From: Paramacrobiotus metropolitanus
Lineage: Eukaryota > Tardigrada > Eutardigrada > Parachela > Macrobiotidae
DNA: 64,000 bases
Reading direction: 5' to 3'
Assembly: GCF_019649055.1 (NCBI RefSeq)
Contig: NW_026570257.1
Location: 558,001 to 622,000 of the forward strand
Of this stretch, positions 57,801 to 64,000 are shown piece after piece (position 1 is the first letter of the stretch; the number at the start of each line of letters is the position of its first letter). Under the pieces are notes generated by a model. The model made no database searches. It saw only the letters and a list, made by a program, of their open reading frames with translations, and was not told where the DNA came from. The translations under genes were made by a program, and so were the position numbers.

Positions 57801-59728
57801 ATTATGAGTATCGAGGCGGCCGCGGTGGCTCGTCTCAGAGAGGAAATTATTATTCGAACCGGGGAGGCCGCGGAAATTATGGGAATAATCGTGGAGGATA
57901 TTCACGTTCGTACACGGAGACAGTGATTCCTCAGTCGCAGAATTCGGTGGCTCCTGTGCAGCCTGTCCTGAATGTGCCCCAGCCGCAGTTTGTCCCTGTC
58001 CCGGTGTTTCAACAGCCGCAATATGTTGAGCAACAACACCCGGTACAATTTGCGCAGACCTTCCCGCAACCAATCCCCATGCAGGCTGCGATGCCTGTTC
58101 CTATGCAGATGATGAACCCAATGATGCCGGTTATGCAGCCTCAATTCCAACAACCGGTGCAGAATTTCGATCAGCAGTACCAACAGAATGGCCCTGCGAA
58201 TAATAACAATAATTACGATGGCGGTAATAATCGTGGAAATTACCGAAATAATAATAATAATTACCGCGGACGAGGTGGTTACAACAACAATAATAATCGA
58301 CAGCAAAATAACCAGAATTACCGGCAGAATCAGCAGGCCGGTAGTCAGCCTCCCTTTGATGAACGGAATATCCTGAAAGATAAATGGCGAACAGTTCGCG
58401 GAGTCGAGATTTGCTTCCGTTGTCATGGTCTCCATCCTGCAGCTGGTTGTACGAATCAATTTGTACTTCCCCGCCAGTATGAGCCATCCGCAGAATTATT
58501 GGCACGCTACAATAACCCGCAGCAGCAGATTAACATGATGGAGTTGGACTTACCGGCCGGTTTGTCCACATCGCCGCCACAGTGCAATAAAATGGAAGTA
58601 CAGGATTTTTCGCAATATCCGTTGGCGGATCATGTGTGTTTATTACCGACGCTTGATGCTCAGGCTTGGTACTCTGTAATTGATATAAATTATCAGAAAG
58701 TGAAGACCATGCTGGATACGGGCTCTAGTATTTCAGTTATGTCATTAAAAATGGCGAAAGATTTGAAATTAAATATTCATCGTTGCCCGGATCACATTAA
58801 AGGCAGGGTTGTACATACAGCTTACCAAGGGAGACAGCTGATTGAGCCGTTGTCGGTAGTGGTCACCATCCACGAATTTGGGATGGCTTTCGAGCACGCA
58901 GTGCTTGTGAGTTCCACTTTTGATAGGGACCACGTGGTTTTAGGTTTAGACTTTTTAGCTACAAAGCCTTTTATTCTGGATATGAACACTATGACGTGGC
59001 GTCTCTCGCGTAGACAGCCTAATGCACCGGCATTCTTCCGTCGTGAAACTCACCTGATGTCGGACGTCATTAGGTCACACGATTTTGATCCGTTAATTCC
59101 TGTGGGAGTTAAGCCGTCTCCCGCGATTCCTGCATTGATGTTAACTGAGCGCATTGGTGTCGCTAAGGAAGCAAAATTCGTACCGTATGAGTCAGCTCAT
59201 TTAATTCTGGCAAAAGCTGACCCAGAAATTTGTATCTTGCACTTACAAAAAGCGAAGCAGGAGTGGCCGCGTCCAGTCGCAACGCCACCAGTGACAAAAG
59301 CGGTTGATGTCCCGGTGAAAACGGAAATTAAAGAAACTACACCAGTTCACGTAGCTCCGATTAAAAAGGGATCTGATCAGCGTGATGAGGAGTTTGTGCG
59401 TAGTGTAGTACAGGAGATGATTCGCCAATATCTCCCTAGAGCAGCTTCCGTCGCGGATGAACCGGTTAAACCTACAGTTAAAAAGGAAATTAAGGTGGAG
59501 AAAAACCCAGAACAAAGTCAAGTTCGTGGGGGAGGCGGTGAAACAATTGTAAATAGTATGCAGTCAAGTTCGTGGGGGTGCGAACAGGCGTCTTCTCAGC
59601 CGCAGTTTAAACGTGAAAGAATTTCCCCGCCGCCACCGGCAAGCAGCTCGAGTAGTTCAAGTAACTCGTCTTCGGCATCAGTCAGCCCTGTGCCTCCTTC
59701 TGGATCCAGTCAAGTTCGTGGGGGGTGA
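54830..59728 (+). CDS. Gag-protease polyprotein (1632 aa) of the Ty3/gypsy element
   Basis: This is an uninterrupted ORF starting in good context (GCAGAAATG). An N-terminal unknown region (1-290) is followed by a long heptad-rich coiled coil (about 299-604), a polar linker, the retrotransposon Gag core (about 793-962; IQRWLMNVE, WPDFFKPAIVEHF), an Asn/Arg/Gly- and Gln-rich low-complexity region, a zinc knuckle with Cys1195, Cys1198, His1202, Cys1207 (CX2CX3HX4C, one residue shorter than usual) and an aspartic protease (LDTGSS at 1295-1300; VVLGLDFL). The C-terminus is Ser-rich. The 790 residues before the Gag core are far more than the family normally has. The ORF stops at a run of six G, where two related upstream copies of the same 17-mer have five. 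Confidence 0.9.
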   Translation: MSGGPIPRNRPPPRKIPDNKVIIGAYDGSRAQTRFKFNAKEIPLNLMYIALNVEPPEAQDAFCGKSWIDYQEIRRYLNSKTRLPAHFKPWIEYEGCIPEAYLDITDEQFKAALQDANRWLPEYTEDLNRRREAAQAALTASKATGKTPKKQAANERVTRGAKERIPAQASGAILDEPISETPSVAESQTEPQSSQSDNNLIALAAADKADVSEGSETRASKSIRGGTMTFHPAQLKLHSFVSEKDFEQPDEDFLTQAREVDEQLAAAETDQDVGLIVRQTMPVLIQSLRTLIASTKTKVDEMGNTMSLDARVDAERNEKLKFQNDFNEMRVKFENEQIENDRLANEIRIANDNLHGLRQANRNAEAAFNAMQDERDTLKDTNRNFEKQLEDAQRDLSSAKATIDGLSAQPAPDLMKQITDLNQKLSKAQKDCNSEKDAHKLTNKNLTDAQNLVTKLTKDLEDEKKRAKDAEDSLQRELTQARVQLNIKSSVGPMHIPKEKDDASQKEIERLQGLLTTERENVQKAQKELKDSKKDKRCDNCENAIQAKNTAQADAYEKSERCNRLYEENAQCRREWHEKQDQLTKMEVDLKQAFDELRRLRNTDAVLGGGEGYFQREASVATGDVLRPSPFTPFNPQNFSPYVDQPLATGSNPAGILRRPRQESRVEFSEAQAIPRSSSESQIPRETASAKQKKNGSTDLRQQILKRTADESSRQMRGIENRDSSDTENELMDDALMDDEHRRPSSTTSNESMSRNPQLEEWLNKQTQISDRTTLTQESVVELLAKIVEKDSDKTVGGMKLLAFDDAHPEKIQRWLMNVEQCRATNNWNDETTCRRVIGAFTGPSFQWFEKFWKDNKGKSWPDFFKPAIVEHFNGSLSKADIRRKMNNRKLEFYEPVRAYLDSFLPWFEELKTSDEEQVEALLDGVQEHRPAWFREIYNAAPKNYAEFEKKLQECEKLWKRMNKDKKAPESTQKSAPSEPRSAGNNNNNSNYEYRGGRGGSSQRGNYYSNRGGRGNYGNNRGGYSRSYTETVIPQSQNSVAPVQPVLNVPQPQFVPVPVFQQPQYVEQQHPVQFAQTFPQPIPMQAAMPVPMQMMNPMMPVMQPQFQQPVQNFDQQYQQNGPANNNNNYDGGNNRGNYRNNNNNYRGRGGYNNNNNRQQNNQNYRQNQQAGSQPPFDERNILKDKWRTVRGVEICFRCHGLHPAAGCTNQFVLPRQYEPSAELLARYNNPQQQINMMELDLPAGLSTSPPQCNKMEVQDFSQYPLADHVCLLPTLDAQAWYSVIDINYQKVKTMLDTGSSISVMSLKMAKDLKLNIHRCPDHIKGRVVHTAYQGRQLIEPLSVVVTIHEFGMAFEHAVLVSSTFDRDHVVLGLDFLATKPFILDMNTMTWRLSRRQPNAPAFFRRETHLMSDVIRSHDFDPLIPVGVKPSPAIPALMLTERIGVAKEAKFVPYESAHLILAKADPEICILHLQKAKQEWPRPVATPPVTKAVDVPVKTEIKETTPVHVAPIKKGSDQRDEEFVRSVVQEMIRQYLPRAASVADEPVKPTVKKEIKVEKNPEQSQVRGGGGETIVNSMQSSSWGCEQASSQPQFKRERISPPPPASSSSSSSNSSSASVSPVPPSGSSQVRGG
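59516..59727 (+). repeat. Three copies of AGTCAAGTTCGTGGGGG near the end of the Gag-protease ORF
   Basis: Copies lie at about 59,516, 59,562 and 59,708. The second is in a different reading frame from the other two, so this is a DNA-level repeat, not a protein repeat. The third has one extra G and contains the ORF's stop codon (GGGGGGTGA). Confidence 0.85.
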
Positions 59729-61849
59729 AGATCCCTTGCAGCTTCCGATCCAAATTTCTTCGATTGACGCAGTACTTCAGCAGCATCCTGCAGCTCAATA
59801 CCTATACATGGGTGTTCTGCGGAAATCTTCTAAATCGGTTGAATGCTTTAGCATAGACAATAAATTATTAAATATCATACCTGTCGAACGAGATCGCAGA
59901 GACGTTGATGAAGTCCATGATTATCCTCTTACATGGCACGCAATCCAGAGTTGAAGAAATGGATGACGCCGATGGATAGGCCGCAGGATAAGGCTTATTC
60001 CTTCAGAGAAAAGATTCCGTGATCCGCAGTTCTGGCGCGAAACTCAACAGCAATGTGTTGATAGCCGGATGTGGTACAAAATGTACAAGAAACCGTCGCA
60101 CGCTAATACGAATTTTACCAAATACGAAATCAACAGGTTTGTGATTTGTGAGGGATATTGTGCAGAGTACCTGATCATTCTGGTGCATGTCCGAGAATTT
60201 ACGTGCCGCATCAATGGCGACAGAAATTAATTGCCTGCTTCCACGAAATTTTAATTCATAAGCAAGCGTATGGCCGGCATGAAAAGCTATATCCGTACTT
60301 GGTGAAATTATTTTACTGGCCGGACTGTATAATAGAAATTGAACGGTACGAGAAGAACTGCGACGTGTGTCGAAACTCGATTAATGATCGCCGACATTTT
60401 GAAACCTTGAAACGCACAGAGCAATTAAATGCACAGAAAGCTACAGGAAAACGTAAGGTTACCTTTTCCGTGGATAACCCGGCACCAGCAGGAGAATTCG
60501 AAAACGGTAGCTTTGTCCCTGCAGATGGTATGAAACCCATTAACATCGGCCCGTGTCCAGTCTCCTACGAAGATAAACAGGCGGAGAAGCAAAGAGAAAT
60601 AAACTCTCAAATCGTGTCTAACTCACCGCAAAACCATAAGTTGATTAGTGAGCAAGTTTCGGAGTTTCTTCCTTCGGCAGTCAGGGCCTCTTACGACTCC
60701 CCAGTAGATGTTGATATCAATGAACAGTGGAAGATTTGGAACGAAATTCATGAGCAAAAAGTATTGAGGGAGACTGTGGCGTCTAGTGCAGTACAACCTA
60801 CCGTGGGAAACTGCGAACTGCCAACGGAAGGTCCAAGGAGTCCTCCGCGGCGTAAAAAGTCCAGTTACAGCCGCAGAATTCGGCGGGAATATGCAGAAAG
60901 AGAGGCGGCAAGCCAAATGTCAGCTGAGACGGTGCAGCCAGCACCGGTACCACAACAACCGGCGGCTAAAAATTTGCCCAAACGATCTCAGGACGTTCGT
61001 GAGTCCACTGATATCCCGGCATGCGTGTATTCGAAGGATGTCATCGAGCTGGCGTACAGGGACGCCCATCTGAAACAGGCACAAGCACAGGTTGAGCTTA
61101 ATTCGGTAGAACATGATATTTACCGCTTTGAGCCAGAACCCGGTCCAATTGACTGTTTTAAAATGGAGCTGTTTCCAGCTTCGCCGGTTATAATTCAGCC
61201 CCATTCACAGGGAATTATTCGCGCAACGACGTCGATGTCTGACGAACAGTTCATGGAATTTCAAGACGAATACCTGTACACCCAGCCATTTTTCTACGAA
61301 GGAAAAATACCAGAGTCAAATAAAAACGCCGTATTACTCGATGGCGTCTTAACGTTAAATGAGTATGGTAATTGTCGAGTCTGCGTCGTTAATGTGTCTG
61401 ACAAACCGCTGGTTTTAAACGAAGAAACCAACCTTGGCGAAGTCGCGCTCGTGGACGCAGTTTATCAAATGGACTCTCCGGAGTTCCTGGAGAACTGTCA
61501 AGAGGCAATTAGTGGCATTCCCAGTGTAGAAGAAGGTGTCTTAACACCGGAGAAAATAAATGAATGTGTGGCGATGCAGTTGCCGCCACCCGCCGTTAGT
61601 GTCGTTGATCCTGAAACCGAAGAAACGTTCGCTAAAATCAAAGTTGGTGATATCTGTCCCAGCAAGGATGAATTAAAAGCAATCTTTTATCAAGCGAAAT
61701 CAGTTTTACCGACTAAAGCGCGTCCTGTGGGTTGTTGTACCATATATGAGCACTCTGTGGATACAGGCACGAGTTTGCCGGTCAGAACTCCTCCGTATCG
61801 CACATCGTTTGAAGACGCAAATGGCTCCAGGCTAAAACACAGGAAATGA
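59729..61849 (+). pseudogene. Pol 5' part: extra H2C2 zinc module and pre-RT linker, frame-broken
   Basis: Coding potential continues after the Gag-protease stop in another frame to 59,954, resumes in that frame at about 59,985, then slips near 60,150 into the ORF ending at 61,849. Residues encoded at about 60,160-60,400 form an integrase-type zinc-binding module: IYVPHQWRQKLIACFHE, a second His, a Tyr-Trp-Pro step (FYWPD), then CDVCR. A basic/Pro-rich spacer and the usual Ty3/gypsy pre-RT segment follow (VIIQPHSQGIIRA; then HSVDTGTSLPVRTPPYR). H2C2 modules normally lie only after RNase H. Not expressible as one protein as sequenced. Alternative: a fragment of another element's integrase captured here. 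Confidence 0.75.
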
Positions 61850-63215
61850 TTAAAGACGGTATAATTGAGCCAACAAATTCGGCATGGGGCAGTCCCATCT
61901 GTATAGTGAAGAAGAAGGATAAATCCGGCGTTTAACCGTGGATTTCCGTAAGCTTAACGAAAGATTAATGGGCAGCAGTTACCCGCTTCCCAGAGTTGAC
62001 GATATATTAAATGCCCTCGATAAAGCTACGGTTTCAGTAAAATCGATTTAAAGAGTGGCTTTTGGCAAATAAAAAATAAAACCGGAAGACCGGTGTAAAA
62101 ACAACGATGGTTGGTGAAGAGTTCACGTTCCAATACAAAGTCTTACCTTTTGGGATGAAGGACGCGCCTTCGGCTTTCCAGCGCGCCATGGATTTGACGC
62201 TTGCGAACATGAAGTGGAGGAACGTATTAGTTTTTATTGATGACATTATTGTCTTCAGTAAAAACCTGGCTGATCATATGCGAGATTTACAGGAGCTCTT
62301 TTTGCGGCTCCAGGAATGCGGCTGGACCATTAATCCTGAAAAGACAGAATTATTTGTAAATTCAATAACGTTCCTGGGTCACACGGTTGACCAGTTCGGT
62401 ATCAGTACTGATCCAGAGAAGATCCAGGCGGTTAAAGAATTTGGTCCTATAAAAGACAAAAAAGATATATTACGGTTCCTAGGTATGGTGGGATATTATC
62501 GCCAATTTATTAAGAATTTTCAAGAGATTGCGGAGCCGCTTCAAAAGTTGATTCCTAAAAAAGTTACCTTTGAATGGGGAACGGATCAGTGTAGGTCTGT
62601 GGAACAATTGAAGGAGGCCTTGGTGACGGCGCCGGTCTTGGCCCGTTATGACCCGGAGGCTTTGTCGCGAGTTATTGTCGATGCCAGTACTATTGCTGTG
62701 GGTGCAGTTCTTATGCAATGTCCCAAGGATAAACCGACGGATGTGCCGACAAATTGGCGTCCTATCGCGTATCTAAGCCGCAAGTTGACTGAAACACAGA
62801 AAGGCTCTACTTCCCTACTGAGCTTGAGGCTTACGCAGTTATCTGTGCTTTAAAGAAATGGAAACATTATTTGTCCGATTATCAGTTCGAAGTACAAACG
62901 GATCATCAAGCATTAGTGTTTTTAAATAATATGCGCGATGCCGCTGGCCGCCTTGGGCGCTGGGCGTTGTATATCCAGCAATTTAATACTAAACCGGTAC
63001 ACATACCTGGCAAAGAGAATGTTATTGCTGACGCCTTGAGTAGAAATCCAGGAGAGCAACCGGAACCCGACTCCGACGATTCGGATGTCGAGTTTGATTA
63101 TCGGCAAACTTACCCTTTCGCCGGTGATATGGCGATGATTGAATGTTGCTTCGCGGTTCTGGAGCGAGATTATGTGGACATCCGCTTTGAAATGATGTCG
63201 GCGGAAGTGGGAAAG
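61822..63215 (+). pseudogene. Reverse transcriptase and RNase H, frame-broken
   Basis: The RT region starts at about 61,822 (SAWGSPICIVKKKDKSG) and is interrupted by single-base slips near 61,825, 61,930, 62,035, 62,095 and 62,800. The long readable block 62,107-62,800 contains the RT core LPFGMKDAPSAFQRAM, the active site FIDD (62,233-62,244), the thumb motif and the start of RNase H (VIVDASTIAVGAVL). RNase H continues at 62,805-63,215 (TDHQAL, HIPGKENVIADALSR). The catalytic residues are all visible, so only the frame is damaged. As sequenced it cannot make a full-length enzyme. Confidence 0.85.
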
Positions 63216-64000
63216 TGTCCGAGGCAGACATGAAGGCATTTGACGCAGATAAAGTCCAAAAGTTGATTACGGATGACAAGGCCTCATACTGGGCTGAGGA
63301 ACAGTCCCGAGACGCGAGAATTGTCCGATGGCGACTGCTCCTAGAGAATAAAAAGGAAAAGATGTCAGACCACGAGAAATTACATCTAAACAAATTTGTG
63401 GTGAAACAGGGCGTGGTATACTACAAGTTCGAATTAAACCGGAAGATCTATTACTGCATGTATGTACCTGTTCACTGGCGGCTCCAGTTCCTTCAGGACA
63501 ACCATGATTCCCCGTTAGCAGCACACTTGGGCGTCCTGGCCACCTATAAAAGGATGTACAAGTATTTTTATTGGCCTCGTATGTTCGAGTCTGTTAAAAA
63601 GTTACTGTGCGCTTCTTGCCCGGCGTGCCTTGCACAAAATCCTCTTGCTACGGCACCGGCCGGTGCTCTCCAGTCCAATCCGACGGTTCCTCCTCGGTTA
63701 GTTTGGGCCATCGATGTTGCTCCGGCCCTCCCAACGACGGAATCTGGAAATAAAAACATAATAATCGCTGTTGATTACGGGAGCAAATACATTGTGGCTG
63801 AGGCAGTCGAGAGAAATGACGCAGCCACATTGGCATTGTTCTTTTATCGCCGCATTCTCACAGTCTTCGGTATGCCTGTACACATCACTTCAGACCGCGG
63901 CAGTAACTTTATGTCTGAGATGTTTCGAGAGCTTCTCGCTCTCGCTGGTGTTGCTCACGCGCCGACGGCATCAGGCCACCAGCAGGGTAACGGTCTGGTT
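63215..64000 (+). CDS. Integrase, N-terminal and core domains (partial, runs off the window)
   Basis: This is one open frame from about 63,215 to the window end. The canonical H2C2 zinc-binding domain (HDSPLAAHLG, FYWPRMFESVK, CPAC) is followed by the DDE core: the first catalytic Asp in WAIDVAP and the second in TSDRGSNF. The window ends at HQQGNG, just before the expected catalytic Glu. It inserts the cDNA copy into the host genome. It is a second, complete H2C2 in the same element; the other lies upstream of the RT. Confidence 0.88.
   Translation, partial: MSEADMKAFDADKVQKLITDDKASYWAEEQSRDARIVRWRLLLENKKEKMSDHEKLHLNKFVVKQGVVYYKFELNRKIYYCMYVPVHWRLQFLQDNHDSPLAAHLGVLATYKRMYKYFYWPRMFESVKKLLCASCPACLAQNPLATAPAGALQSNPTVPPRLVWAIDVAPALPTTESGNKNIIIAVDYGSKYIVAEAVERNDAATLALFFYRRILTVFGMPVHITSDRGSNFMSEMFRELLALAGVAHAPTASGHQQGNGLV

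Larger units (their letters stand above)
53463..64000 (+). mobile_element. Ty3/gypsy LTR retrotransposon, 5' portion (truncated by the window)
   Basis: The order is LTR, primer-binding site, leader, Gag-protease ORF, an extra integrase-like zinc module, a pre-RT linker, reverse transcriptase, RNase H, then integrase. Protease before RT and integrase after RNase H is the Ty3/gypsy order. The Gag-protease ORF is intact over 4.9 kb, while pol carries at least seven single-base breaks. The element is the only large transposon in the window. The 3' LTR, polypurine tract and target-site duplication lie outside, so age and exact ends cannot be set. Confidence 0.9.

Noticed and set aside
57902-58459. 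Ile/Val/Arg-rich ORFs on the minus strand under the Gag low-complexity region
   Set aside because: They are antisense shadows of the Asn/Arg/Gly-rich and Gln-rich codons of the Gag ORF.
1-64000. tRNA, rRNA and CRISPR features
   Set aside because: I found no convincing tRNA B-box or cloverleaf, no rRNA-like conserved stretch and no regularly spaced short repeats; a tRNAscan run would settle tRNAs.

Overview
The window is eukaryotic nuclear DNA. Its genes are split into many small exons with GT-AG introns, often 50-100 nt long. They include metazoan signalling and autophagy genes: a receptor guanylate cyclase, a p38-type MAP kinase, an orphan rhodopsin-class GPCR and an ATG13-like protein. The right end is occupied by a Ty3/gypsy LTR retrotransposon. 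Short introns, a lineage-specific secreted CUB family and a divergent receptor guanylate cyclase suggest a small ecdysozoan. A tardigrade is my best guess, but this is an inference that the window cannot prove. All gene models below were spliced by hand from splice sites and reading-frame phase.

Layout. 0.6-29 kb is a tandem segmental duplication. Each unit carries, in order, secreted CUB gene A, secreted CUB gene B and a receptor guanylate cyclase (rGC). Unit 1 (about 590-11,984) holds A1 (1242-4549), B1 (6280-9286) and only a remnant of the rGC, whose last copied exon runs directly into a broken serine-protease fragment (about 11,985-12,869). Unit 2 (about 15,345 onward) holds A2 (16,007-18,844), B2 (20,119-22,936) and a complete 22-exon rGC (27,707-35,028). 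All four CUB genes share one eight-exon structure with identical intron phases. Two further CUB exon fossils, at 14,592 and 38,891-39,128, show that the array was once larger. Palindromes and small inverted-repeat elements are scattered between the genes.

36-51 kb is a normal single-copy region: an ATG13-like HORMA gene (36,034-38,530, +), a class A GPCR (39,530-41,054, -), a p38-like MAPK (46,284-48,819, +) and a Trf4/TENT4-like nucleotidyltransferase (49,378-50,961, -). The last gene has an in-frame TAG and appears to lack the third catalytic aspartate. Roughly 41-46 kb and 51-53.4 kb hold no gene I can support; the second stretch carries a MITE-like element made of GGAGGCTT-type words.

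53,463-64,000 is a Ty3/gypsy element entered from its 5' end: putative LTR, primer-binding site, structured leader, and an intact 1632-codon Gag-protease ORF with a very long N-terminal coiled-coil extension. A pol region follows that is broken by several single-base frameshifts. Pol contains an extra integrase-type H2C2 zinc-binding module upstream of the reverse transcriptase, as well as the canonical one downstream. The element runs off the right edge inside the integrase core, so no 3' LTR is visible.
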